Source: Erigeron canadensis
Taxonomy: Eukaryota; Streptophyta; Magnoliopsida; Asterales; Asteraceae
Assembly (NCBI RefSeq): GCF_010389155.1
Contig: NC_057763.1
Location: 31,664,645-31,728,644 of the forward strand
DNA length: 64,000 nucleotides
Reading direction: 5' to 3'
A program made the position numbers and the translations under genes. Positions 1 to 11,243 of the stretch are shown piece after piece (the first letter of the stretch is position 1; the number at the start of each line of letters is the position of its first letter). The notes under the pieces were generated by a model that was given only the letters and a program-made list of their open reading frames with translations, searched no databases and had not been told where the DNA came from.

Positions 1-3000
1 GAACTCATATAATCTCTTAAGCTTTGATCTGCTATCCACCACAACTGCTCCTCTCGCATAAGTTTCCACTGCCAAGCTTGGAAAAACATATGCATGTATT
101 GCGATTGAAGTTTGTTGGTGTATGAACTCGGTCATCACGTTTGGACACAGATCTTTCTCCAGATTCTCCAGTATTAAGTAGTGATGACAACCGATTTCTT
201 CAAGTCCTCCCACATCTCTTTCCTGATCAATTAATTCAGACCAGAACCTTCCCTTCCCTGTCAATACAAAGCAAAATATGAATGAGTTCTGAAATCATTT
301 TTTTAAAAAACCAACGCTATCAAACATTGTTTGGTCCAACTACAAAACCTTCATGGAATCCAACTTGAGAATTCTGTCTTGCACTGCCAAACTCCTATAA
401 ATTAAATAAAAAAAAAACGGTAATTTAAATATAACTGCCAAAAAATGAACTAATAATTCTACAAAACGAACAGTCATAAATACTAAATCTTGCCTGTGAC
501 TTGTCTGAAGTTTCATTTGATTTAGACAAAAATGAGCTGCTCTTGGGGATCAGAATAAACTGAGAAAAATCCCCCTTAAGTTTTTCCTTTACAAGTTTTG
601 TGAAGTCGGCCAGTATAGGATCAACAGCACCATGCCTGATGAGGCATATATCCTGAAGATTAGTTTTAGTAATATTACCCTCTCCGGGACCATGCTTCCA
701 GAACAGCAAATACTTGCATACACATTTCTCAGGTGAATGTTCTTTGTAACAAACCTATCCAGTACAGATCATAAAAATTACAAAAAGCAAAACAATAAGT
801 GTGCCCAAAAAACACATTAAAATTTGTGATATCATTTCACCTCTCTACTAATGCACGTACGTGCTCTTAAAAACAGTGAACGTTCAAAAATTGGGGACAT
901 TAAAGATACAATCACCTAACATGTACTGAAACAGAAATATACCTATTCACTTCCTAAAGCATCCTCCAAATACAGTGAAAATACGGAGTAACATATTAGC
1001 AAATTCATTCTGCTGTTTTGTTCACAATTTTGCATAGCGATGAGTTTAACATGGACGCTGTTCCTATTGTTTAGGCTCTCATTCAACAAAGCTAAAATTA
1101 CTATTAATAATCTGCAGTAAAAAGTTAATAACACCTTACATAATTGGCTAGGAAAATCATAGCCACAAGTTGTTAAGTATCCACAACAACAATGCACAAA
1201 CCAACCAGGGGCGGGGTATTGGAAGTTAGTGTTAAGTATCCATTTCCCATAAATGTATATACGGTAATAAGGCTAAGTGCACCAATACGTATCCAAGTTG
1301 ACACGTTTCATGTTTGGCGATTGTGTGCATCGAACTTTCATATCATCTACTACGTGTTTCATATCTCCAATTTATATATATTTTAGGTATCCACTTACTA
1401 ATTCATCAAGTGACCAATGATTTTGTTGACTTGGGCTTGCCACTGCCATTTCGTCTAAATTAACAACCCACTTTATAATGTCTCTTATATGGCAGCTTAC
1501 AGTTCTATATCATATTTAACCATCATACTTTTAAAACCTGTCTCTTCTTAACCATCGTGTAACCCAAAATCAAGAGGAAAAAAAAAATCTTGCTCAGTTG
1601 TTCATAATGTGGCATAACTTAGCATGTAATTTCGTGATAATGATGTGAGGACTTTCTAAACCTTAATAGATTAGTCAGCTTGACGACCTTTTCCAATATA
1701 AGGGTTACATGTGTTGGTGTGATATTGTCATCGGCCACTTAAAGGCCACCGAAAATTAGGAATCAAGGCAGACGGCCCTTGTTATTCAGGCCCAAGCTTG
1801 CTAAGTTTGACTTGGTGATAAAGTTTAGCAAAGGCCAAAGGGAGCCCTAATTGTGCAGCCTATATATACACATCTCTTGTACATTTTTTATTCATCACTC
1901 AACAAAAGAACATCCCAGTTTCCCCTGTGGATTAGGTCACATACATGGACTGAACCGCGTTAAATCTCTCATGTCCTATTTCCTTTTAGAACTTGTTAAC
2001 TTGTATGTGTGCGTGTTAGATAAACAATGAAAGATTGTATTGTATTGTATTGTATTTGTGAATAAGAGATTACACGAAATAAATAGATTACATAAATACA
2101 CTCTAATACCCTCTAATATAAATCATATACGTAACTATCTATAACTTGTCTAATAGTGTTTAATCCTAACAAGTGGTATATCCGTTACGCACAGATCACC
2201 AGGATAGCAAGGTTGATGAAAGAGGGATGTATTCAGAGTCGGTGCAGAAAGGATCGCCTTAGCTACGGGACACACTTAGCAGTAGGAAGAACTGGGTTTC
2301 GGGACAGCAGGGGCTGTTTCAGGAGTGTGTTTACAGGTGACTGTGAGGGAGTTCAAGTCAGCCGTTGTCACGGAAGAGTATTGTTTGAGACGACGGGACG
2401 ATTGGTGATGAACATAGGTGTCTGCTCATGGGTGTTTTGGCACAACGGTTCTTGCATGAAAAACAAGAGTAGGTTGATTGCCGGACTGTTTTGAAAGTAG
2501 GTGTCGATCAGGTACCTTCAACCGAGTTTTATTCTTTCTTTTGTGCCTAATATAAGAACGGGGAATCAAGATGGCTTGTATTTGAGGTATAAGTTAACCA
2601 GAAGAGCAGAAGAAGCCGACAGCAGGAGGCTTTAAATCAGGTCACGCTTAGCTGAAAAAACTAAGACGTTAAGCAGGAGGCTCAGTTCTCATTCTCTTTC
2701 ATTGGTTGGTGTTACAACTTACAAAGAAATTAACAGGATACTAAAAGGACAGATCAAAGGTTCCTTTATCAGCAGGGTGTGATGATGTCAGGTTATTCCG
2801 GACCTTGATTGACTTGTTTGTGATTAGAGAAGACTGGTGTGTTGCATGAAAACCGGGCCATAAGGATCCGGTGCCTTTGAATTCGTCTCGTTTGGCAAGT
2901 TGAAGTTAAAGACGGTGGCTTTGATTTCTTGGTTGGTGGAGATGCTTCTTTGAACAAAGATGATCAGAAGAGGTCGAACATTATAGGAGTCAATGTCCGG

Positions 3001-6000
3001 AAAATAAGAAAAAACTGATTACTACAGAAGACTACAACTCAGATGAGCTCTGATTTGCATAGTAGTGAGTAGTGTAAATTCCTGGGTCATGGATTTGAGT
3101 GCTTCATTCACACTACAGATAGCTATGAAGCACTGCAAAATTCAAAAGTTTTGGGATTTTAGAAAGGTAAGACTAGCGAAGAATGAAGTCATGGGTGACG
3201 TAAATTTGAAGACTCCAGTTCATGGACTTTGAAGGTTGTCGGATTTATTCTTAGGCTGAAGAAGCTGTTGATTCCCGTCGGGCAGTGGATGAACAAGGGC
3301 ATGATGTTAAGTTCGGTATCGGGCTTTGGAAGCTTATCAAGGTAAAACTAGTCATAGCTCGAGGTAACAAACAGGATTCTTACATGGTCAGTTTACCGTC
3401 TTGAGGAGTAACAATACCAGTTTATAAGAAAAACACAATCTGTTTCACAGAATCTCATGAGCAGAAGAAGCTTTGCTTTGCTAATGGCAAACCCAAAGCT
3501 AGAGGTCAGATTCAGATTAAGGTTGGATGTGCTAGGAAAGATTCAGAGAAACCAGTCACGGGTTTTTACGACAGTGGGAACATAGTGCTGTGCTTCAGTC
3601 AGACATTCCAGACAGTGAGTTAAAAGAATCAATATTCCAGCCATTAAAGTCTCCCCAGTTGATTATCTACTTTATCCGGAGAGTGTTTGTTCTAAGAATG
3701 TTTAGTTATTGGCAATTCGAGTCAGTGGGAGCTGGCAAGGACAGTGAACAAGTCATTGTTCATGATTGATGGGTTGAACTCATTGGAAGCTTCAGTTGGC
3801 CTTCAAGTTAACTGATGAGGACAGGGACAATTAAGGCGCATTGAAGAATAGGAGGAATTCTTAATGTACATAACAGATTGAAGATGGTGTTGTTCGAGGT
3901 CCAAAGATACCAAGTGGGAGACTGTTGGTGTGATGTTGTCATCAGCCCACTTAAAGGCCACCAAAAACTAGGAGCTAAGGCAATCAGCCCTGATATTCAG
4001 GCCCAATCTTGCTAAGTCTTACTTGATGAACAAGTTTACCAAAGGGTTTCCTTTGTACATGTGTTATTCATCACTCGATAAAAGAAAACCAAGTTACCCC
4101 TATCGATTAGGTCACATACCGTGACTAAACCACGTTAAATCTCTCGTGTTTTATATCCTTGAACCACGTTAAATCTCTCCGCTTCTATTTATTTTTAGTA
4201 CTTGTTAACTTGTGTGTGTGCACGTGTTCTAGGGGAAAAGTAATGAAAGGTAATAGTAATATAACTATATAAGACATAAAAACATAAGGCGTCACATAAG
4301 ACAAAAAAATTAATAATGGTCACACCACCAGGCCAAGATGGTGGGCCACATCACTGCACATCAGCACCACACCACATTTATAGCAATAACACTAAAAACT
4401 AGACCCCACAACACTAAAGAACTATACCTCACACTACTCGATACCCAATAAAAAAAAGAGGAAAACAATAAAATAAACAACCTTGTGCACCCCACCAAAT
4501 CCCAAGGTGGGCACACCCACCTTGTCCACTTCACCACCACACCAGCTCGCCCAATGGTCAACACCCCACATGGGGTGGTTAGCCCACCTAGTCCACATCA
4601 CAACCATTATTAATGCTCCAAGGGACATGTGTAAAAGTAGGTTACTAGTTTAGATAAAAATCTGAGTTTCTGATATGATCCCACATCGGCCAAGTATGAG
4701 ATTGGTGGGTGGTTTATAAGCCTAGGTGTCCCTTCCTCCTTTGAGCTAGCTTTTGGGAGTGAGTTCTACACCTAGCTTAGGGCATGATGCGAACCTATTA
4801 TGGGATGGGTTCGTATCAATTGGTATCAGAGCTTTGGATCTTGCAACTTGTGGGTATTGTTGATGCAATGCTGCTTTACGGGCCATATCAGCTAATGTTG
4901 AACAGGCCTTGATCCTTATAAGGGAATACAGGGAAGAGATACGGTCGGCCAGAATACGTTTACCGGATGCACACTTGGCCAGGATTGACCAAACATTTGT
5001 TATGCAAACGGAGGCAGTCGAGAAGAGAAAGGAAACAGAACAGAAAGCCAGATCAGATGCAGAAACAGCAGCAGGTGACGCTGTCAAAATCAACCCAGCC
5101 ACAGTTGACCACTATGATAACACCAACCCTTGGGGTTTCAGCCTCGAAAGTAACAGGTTTCGGAGGGAATGGAAGTCAGTTGAATGGAAGGGATGGTGAG
5201 TTCAGTAGCACTGCAGATCAGGTCTGTGAACAACTACAAGGAAAGGAAAGTCCCTTCAATCATGCTGGTAAGACAATTATCCAGCCTGAAGTTTGTCCAT
5301 TAAGTAATTCCTTTTCTCTACTCACAATGGTCAAGAAAGGAGCAACTGATTATGGGCTTAGAAACATACAACATGGTGTTCCAAAGTTTGACCTTCCATA
5401 CGAGCTTACAATTGCACAAAGTTATGTGAAGCTAAAAAGGCGTGTTATGAATTGGGGGCATCAGGTATCTCATGAGTAGTCTTGGAATGATTTTGGACAA
5501 ATTTTTGGGTCTTCCAGTCATTGCCACCGATATCCAAGCGAAAGGAAGATATGGGATCCTGGAATTACTTAAAGCAATTTTTCAAAGCAACACCTTGAGG
5601 GCAAGATGTTATTTGGGGGCGGGAGTAATGATATGAATCAGGTTGAAGAAGTTAATGGGCCGAACGGGTCAGGGTATTAAGGGCCGGCTATGAATTTGTT
5701 ATTAATAGTATTATTAGTTATTATTATAATTATTATTACTTGTGGATCAAGTTAGGTTAAGAAGTCTCTTTATTTAAACAAGGCCATAGGCCACGGTTAT
5801 GAGGTATGGAGAATATTATCATTGTTCTTAGGAACTAGGGGCTACTAGGGCATTAATCCAGAAATCTATCAATTTTCTTATTCTTTCTTTATTTTCTGGT
5901 TTGATACACATCAATTGGTATCAGAGTCAGCCCTACCTTTCAAGGTTCCAACGCTCGGAGTGGTGGCCTATGGAGTGGTGGCTTGGACCCAAGGAAAAGG

Positions 6001-8838
6001 GTGCCAACCGTGACCAACATAGTCGTGACCAACGAGGACGTTGGCTCTTCAAAGGGTGGGGTATTGAGATGATCCCACATCGACCAAGTATGGGATTGGT
6101 GGGTGGTTTATAAGCCTAGGTGTCCCCTCCTCCTTTGAGCTAGCTTTTGGGAGTGAGTTCTACACCTAGCTTAGGGCATGATGCGAGCCTATTATGGGAT
6201 GGGTTCGTATCAGTTTCATATGCAATAATGAACTAAAAGTTTGATACATACAATAAGTTATTTGAAAGTTGAATACACCCGATAGTAAAACGTAACAAAT
6301 TAGATACATTAGAGTTCACTTAACCAAATATTTGTATACTAATAACATTCAAAATCAAATCATACATATAATACCTAAGGGTATTATAATTTGTATCCAA
6401 CTTGCCATGTTTCGCTATTATGTGTATCCAACCATCTAATGTGTGTATCCAACTTTCAGTTATTGTCGAACCCTTATAATTTGTAAGCAAATCACATGAT
6501 TGGCAACTTGTATGGCTTTCATCTAATTAGAAATATCGATTAAATAACAAAATACATACAATAGCAATCAATTAAAAGTTGGATAGAAATAGCAATTAAT
6601 TCAATGTTGGATACACAAAGGATATGCTAAGTAAAACTAGGTTGTGGTCGGAGCTAGTAGTTGGTGTTTTTGTTAGTATAACGTATGTTTGGCAAAGTAG
6701 ATGAGGTTGGAGCTTATGAATGTAAAATGACTTAACAAAGATAAACTTAATAGTTAAGAACTTGATAATTAAGTAAAATTTGTTTTTTTTTTACTTAATA
6801 AACAAAAATAACCGTCAATTATGTATCTTTTACTTAATACATACAGACATTATTTATACATTCAACAACTTAAAATATTCAGCACTTAATGACTAAAAAA
6901 AAGGCTAGTAACTTATGGTGTAGTAGCTTTAAAAGCTCATACAATAGTAACTATTGTGTCCGCTTACAAATCATATTACGTGTTGCTAATGTATGTAGCG
7001 AACTTTCAAAAACCTTATATTGAATTAAACTTTTAAATCCTAACTATTGTATGTATCCCCTTACCAAATCATTAGGTAACAAGTTATCCGATGTTGCGCC
7101 ACCATAACCAACACCCTGTCAGCGGTTTACAAGGTATAACATAGCTATTGTATGTATCCGCCTACCACTTAATTAGGTGTAAATTTTTTTCACTACCATG
7201 TCATCATATACAATGCCAGCATTTACAGGGTATAGCATGTTACATACATACAATCACAACAAAAAATTGAGAGTTCGATACATACATTAGAATTTTTAAA
7301 AGGCGGATACGTACCATAGCAAAACGTGAAACATTTATTACATGTTCATGCACTTATCACTAATAATTCAATATAAACAGTGTATTAAAATTAAGGATTA
7401 GTGCCCTAGAATGTAGTGTATTTAAATTAAGGATTAGTGCCCTAGAATGTAATCAACTATGCACGAATAGCCATAGCGTGTCGCATACTTCAATTGTGTT
7501 CATTGTACATAAGTAACTTATAATTTTGTCCAATTCGTGTAACGGATTACCGCGAGTAGAGGAAGGTCGGGTTATTTTCATCTCCCGGCGGTTTAAGACT
7601 CAATGCCTAGGCCCCCGGGGCCGACAGAAACAGCGGGCTACTTGTATCCCAAAAGAGAAGTGTAGCCCAACATGCCTGAATGTCGGCTAAAGGTGCTAAG
7701 TCACAGTTTAGCACTCGAGCCCAATTTGTTCTCGAATTCACTAAAGGTGTAACAAACTATGTACAAATGTTCATTCTATGCAACCGCTGCTTAGCTACTT
7801 GATTCATCCCCTTTATTACATGAATTGAACAAAAAACAAGTTACATACATACATTGAACAAGTTTGAATTACGCTACACACTATGAATATTTTGTATAGT
7901 GGATTACATTCTAATGCACTAATCCCTTAAATTAAACATACTTATTACAAGAGTGATGATATATAGGTCTAATTGGTAAGGCCACAAATATGTCTAAAAT
8001 TTTGGTGGTGACTCATGGCCATGTCATGTGTCAGCACAAGAATTTTAGGTTTATTTGTAGTCCCATTTATTATTTTTCTTAAAATAGTGACTATATAATA
8101 TAAGAGGACAATCAAATAAGAACAACATTAAAATAAGAAACTGGGTGAGAATACTTAAAAACATCATTTTGATGCATTAAAAGTCCATAAAACTAACATA
8201 ATGTATAACTAATTATCATTATTTAAGAGTTTAACCACACATTGGTATGTCAAAATCGAGAAAATCATGTTTTTTGTTTTGTGCATCCATCTTGGATGCA
8301 TATTCATCAAAATGATGCATCCAGCAAAAAACATGATTTTTTCGATTTTGATAGATCAATGTATTGTTAAACACTTAAATAATGATAATTAGTTTTTCAC
8401 TATGTTAGTTGTGCATCAAAATGATGTTTTAAGAGTGTTCTTACTGAAGTGTTATCCATATAATATATATATAGAGAGAGAGAGAGATAGAGAGATGCAT
8501 ACAGCGTCAACAACGGCATCAAAGTAACGATAATTTCCGTCATCTGAATATGCAGCACAAACAATCATGCCTTGAATCACTTTAGCACACTCATTATCTT
8601 CAATCGGAGCAGAAACCGGACGGAATTTGTTCCGAAAAGCATCGATTTGTTCTTGATTTGAGAAATCGGAGATGGAGAAAACCTCGTCGTTTTCTGTAGT
8701 TTTCGATGCTCCTTCTTCTTCTTCAAATTTAACACGGAGATGTTTGCCGTCTTCGAGAATGACACCGCAAGTGTACCACGCGTCGTCGGTTTTCCACCGG
8801 TGTTCCAGGGTGTACTTCACGCCGGGGAAGATTGTCAT
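1..8838 (-). CDS. SAWADEE-domain protein, copy A (3' part outside window)
   Basis: Partial gene. Exons read as complement(join(<1..257, 349..394, 494..754, 8503..8838)). Exon 1 gives 112 aa starting MTIFPG, with an LEHRWKTDDAWY motif, an LRVKF strand and IEDNECAKV. Exon 2 continues with CVCKYLLFWKHGPGEG. The order aromatic-rich start, D-AWY, LRVKF, P-EDNEC and late Cys/Trp-rich strand matches the SAWADEE chromatin-reader fold known from SHH1-type proteins of RNA-directed DNA methylation. That assignment is by pattern only, and no homeodomain is seen. Exon sizes and phases match copy B at 25534-29717 (46-nt exon 3 in both). Exon 2 ends at a GC donor (CAG/GCAAG), as in copy B. The first intron (755-8502) is 7.7 kb and filled with transposons, against about 1.8 kb in copy B. 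Whether such an intron is still spliced cannot be told from sequence. A GA/TA microsatellite (about 8461-8495) lies just inside the donor. Confidence 0.72.
1712..4309 (+). mobile_element. Non-autonomous LTR retrotransposon in intron of copy A
   Basis: The left LTR runs from TGTTGGTGTGAT at 1712 to a CCTAACA end near 2171. It is followed by a methionine-tRNA-type primer site (TGGTAT) at about 2174. The right LTR starts at 3923 with the same TGTTGGTGTGAT, directly after a purine tract (AAGTGGGAGAC). The two LTRs share long stretches (for example GATTAGGTCACATAC and GTTAAATCTCTC). The right LTR can be followed to about 4300, where it meets a MITE, so its 3' end and target duplication are not resolved. 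The roughly 1.75-kb interior shows no recognisable gag or pol, so this is a non-autonomous element. The short reading frame at 2156-2494 lies in it and looks random. Confidence 0.7.
4309..4614. mobile_element. MITE with ATTAATAATGGT termini
   Basis: About 305 bp bounded by ATTAATAATGGT on the left and ACCATTATTAAT on the right, an exact 12-bp inverted repeat. The interior is C-rich on the plus strand and contains self-complementary pieces (CAAGGTGGG with CCCACCTTG, CCCACATGGGG). No protein is encoded. The A/T-rich ends make the exact target duplication ambiguous; a TTA or TAA duplication is possible. It sits where the right LTR of the preceding element would have continued. Confidence 0.6.
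4671..6212 (+). mobile_element. TRIM-type LTR retrotransposon with an embedded second LTR
   Basis: Two nearly identical 148-bp LTRs (4671-4818 and 6065-6212) begin TGATATGATCC or TGAGATGATCC and end TTCGTATCA. They are flanked by a perfect 5-bp duplication, GTTTC (4666-4670 and 6213-6217). The left LTR is followed by ATTGGTATCAGAGC, a tRNA-Met primer site (4819-4832). The right one is preceded by a purine tract (AAAGGGTGGGG). The interior holds a gag-like, Lys/Glu/Arg-rich frame (4909-5479). It also holds a purine tract (TTTGGGGGCGGGAG) leading into a second, unrelated LTR-like block (about 5628-5912) with its own ATTGGTATCAGAGTC primer site. Intact boundaries with high LTR identity suggest a fairly young insertion of a chimeric element. 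Confidence 0.85.
6225..7345. repeat. AT-rich block of scattered GTATCCAACTTT-type repeats
   Basis: No gene is visible. Short motifs such as GTATCCAACTT, GATACATACAATA and TATTGTATGTATCC recur many times in both orientations. Similar motifs occur at about 1240-1400 in the same intron. The two ends are loosely inverted copies (a GATACATACAATA class on the left, CATACATACAATC and CGATACATACAT on the right). This is probably a decayed, internally repetitive element, but its termini could not be fixed. Confidence 0.4.
7380..7451. repeat. 36-bp direct repeat, two copies
   Basis: Units 7380-7415 and 7416-7451 differ at about one position. Each contains GGATTAGTGCCCTAGAATG. The second unit carries the left terminal inverted repeat of the adjacent MULE-type MITE (7431-7926), so this is a duplication of that element's end plus its flank. 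Confidence 0.85.
7431..7926. mobile_element. MULE-type MITE (496 bp) with 9-bp TSD
   Basis: Left terminus GGATTAGTGCCCTAGAATG and right terminus (reverse complement) GGGATTAGTGCATTAGAATG form an inverted repeat of about 24 bp. The flanks are TTAAATTAA on both sides (7422-7430 and 7927-7935), a 9-bp target duplication typical of Mutator-superfamily elements. The interior has a GC-richer patch (about 7540-7700) but no convincing protein. Confidence 0.75.
8145..8444. mobile_element. Hairpin (fold-back) MITE
   Basis: Nearly the whole 300 bp is one imperfect palindrome. Left arm GTGAGAATACTTAAAAACAT pairs with right arm ATGTTTTAAGAGTGTTCTTA. Inner arms AAAATCGAGAAAATCATG and CATGATTTTTTCGATTTT also pair around 8285-8325. 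It is non-coding and lies about 60 bp from the exon 1 donor of copy A, so transcripts would carry a long hairpin in the intron. Confidence 0.7.
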
Positions 8839-9517
8839 TGCGGGCAGCTAGGTGGGAAGTGTGTGTTTGTGTCGATGTTTCTAGAATTTGTGAAATTGGT
8901 TGGTAGTTCAAAGAAACAAAATTTGGGGATTCTTTCAGGTGAAAATATTCCACTAACCACGTATCTTTGTCGTTTTTTTATAATATATTACGAGTAAAAT
9001 TTATTCTAATTAATCTTTTTTAACATTAACCTAAAATTTTAATAAAGTTATAAAACTTTAAAAATTTAATGTGCATTATTATCGTTCTTTTTTCTTAATC
9101 TTAACCGTCCATCTTTTCAAATATCATCATCACTATTAGATAAAAAAATTAGAAGGATACATCATCTCCCTAAATTTATATATCTCTCCTAAAAATATTT
9201 AAGTCAAATTTAATGAGAGTTATATCTTAGCCTCTAATATCGGGACCATTGATTTTTAAAAGCAAGTAATACCTAATTATAAGTATTAGAGAAGCCACTC
9301 TTCTTAATATTCTTATTTTTATAACTATGAATATAATAATAACACAAATTAAAGTAGTCTACACTATATTTGGGTTTATGTTATAATGTAACAGTAATAG
9401 TTGTTATATGATAGATGTTGGTTATATCTATCTATTAATAGCATCCAACTCATCATAAAATGACAAAATTGTTAAAGGACCCTCACATTTTAGTTTTATG
9501 TATGTCAGTTTGAACAA
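8839..9517. other. AT-rich upstream region of copy A
   Basis: No gene is seen. It contains the presumed promoter and 5' UTR of the minus-strand copy A gene, then a featureless AT-rich stretch. No TATA box could be assigned with confidence. Confidence 0.5.
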
Positions 9518-9531
9518 AATTAAAAGAGGTT

Positions 9532-10468
9532 TTTTTTTTTTTTTTTTTTAGAACAGCTAATTTTTTTTAATAATACAATGCTACGGCAAGGCGCCGAAGC
9601 ATAACTCAAACAATTACAATTACAATAAAAAAGAAGGACTCATTGCCCATAATGGCCATGAAAGACTAATTTTCCTATCACGACTAGAAATCCAAAAAAA
9701 TGATAAAGAGACAATAGAGTGAAAAACATCACTGACCGATTCAGCAGTTGCACGATAGATAACCTGATTTCTATGTTTCCAAAGCGACCACCACCACACA
9801 AAACAAGCAGCTTCTAATATTGGTTTAAATTTGGACGGATAAAGGGAGTCATGAATCCAATTTAGCATCACAGCTGGGCTGTCAACGGGCATATCGATGT
9901 TTATCCATGTCGTAAACCGATGTGCAAGATCAATAAAGAAAGCACATGATGAAAAGAGGTGAGCTATAGATTCGACTTGGTGGTGACATAGAGGACATGA
10001 AATATCATTAATTTCTAACCCTCTTTGACTAAGGTTCAATCGGGAGGGAAGGCGATCACCAAGTAATCTCCACATGAAGATGTTTATTTTTTTTGGAACT
10101 AATGAATTCCAACGCGTCTTAATTGGCTCACAAGGCAAAAGAGCACGTTCAAGACACAACCAGAAATTACGAACAGAAAAACAATCTTGACCTGGAAAGT
10201 TCCATGTCCAAGAATCCTCCCTATCTGATAGTTTCACATTCTGGAGTAATGTATTTATCTCAGCAAGTTGAGAAGCTTCAACCCCACCACGAATAGCCCT
10301 ACGTCATGTCCATATCCATTCCCCGTTATGCCATCTATTAATGACCAACACTTGCTTGTTCAATTCTAACGCAAATAAACGTGGAAATCTTTGAGAAAGT
10401 GTCTCATTTCCCACCCACTGATCATTCCAAAAGCTAGTTGTAGCACCATTACCAATCCTTTTATAAAT
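9532..10468 (-). mobile_element. 5'-truncated LINE fragment (zf-RVT region)
   Basis: The minus strand encodes the C-terminal zinc-binding domain of a plant L1-type reverse transcriptase. Visible motifs are SFWNDQWVG upstream, then WNSLVPKKINIFMWRLL, CPLCHHQVESIAHLFSSC and WWWSLWKHRNQVIY. The tract of T at about 9530-9550 is the poly(A) tail on the coding strand. The element is bounded by a 14-bp duplication, AATTAAAAGAGGTT, at 9518-9531 and 10469-10482. Only the 3' end is present, the usual result of incomplete target-primed reverse transcription. Confidence 0.88.
9620..10460 (-). pseudogene. LINE reverse transcriptase C-terminus (zf-RVT), broken
   Basis: The reading frame from about 10460 down to 9620 aligns by eye with the end of plant non-LTR reverse transcriptases, including the Cys-His cluster CPLCHHQ...H..SC. 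One in-frame TGA lies in the upstream part, after the residues GEWIWT where the family normally has a coding codon. The region between it and the stop near 9620 is open for about 205 codons. It has no catalytic RT motifs because of the 5' truncation and should have no activity. Confidence 0.8.
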
Positions 10469-10482
10469 AATTAAAAGAGGTT

Positions 10483-11243
10483 ATTACGATATTGTTAATA
10501 TAGAATTTATAAAAAGGGAGTATAATAAGATTTTATAAATTGATAAATATCTTTCTTTTATTAATGTATTCATAATTTTTTTATAAAATGATACGCATTT
10601 TTTTAAAAAATACAATGTATTCTCATTTATTAATTATTAAAAAAGACATGACAATTTAAAACCAAGTTCTCAATGTGATAGGTTGGAGGTATAATATTTA
10701 GTGTCAAAGCTAATTTTAAAACTGAATTTTGATGAGTAGATTGAAGATGGTTTAAATCAGCAAAAGAAAGGTTGTGGTATACTAAACAAAAGAAAACATA
10801 AGAAAGCAGGAACTTAAATACGTAATTAAGTGCAAATTGTGTCAATGAGGACGCACAATTGCACAAATCCCAAATGTGTATTCAAAAGTAGGTAGTCAAA
10901 AGTAGATGATACTAATTTGTGTCTCTAGATGTAAATAAATTGACTGTTACAAAAAAGAAGCCGGGGATGACAACAAGCAATACATAAAAAGACTCATGAG
11001 TAATATACTCTCACATTTAATTTCAGGTTCAGGTAATATCTAAACGTTTTAACATTTCCCCCCATATTTTACTAAAGAGGTACAAAACCTGGAACTGAAA
11101 ATAAAGATGAACGGTATTTCATAACCAAAAGTAGTTTACAACATTGTAGCTTGTGAAAATGACAGACTGCTCTTCATTACCTGCCATTGCCATAGAGCAA
11201 AAAACACATCATTAACAATCGCAACTGATACAACTTCAGAACT
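10483..11243. other. AT-rich intergenic region downstream of APC11
   Basis: No gene is recognised. The part nearest 11243 is the 3' UTR side of the minus-strand APC11 gene. A short reading frame at 10630-10866 has no domain or codon signal. Confidence 0.45.

Noticed and set aside
2156..2494. 112-codon frame as a gene
   Set aside because: It lies inside an LTR element right after the primer site, with no domain and a random-looking composition.
1703..4630. ACATG at 1707 and 4625 as the target duplication of the first LTR element
   Set aside because: The right LTR cannot be followed to 4624 and no CA end is present there, so a chance 5-mer is more likely.
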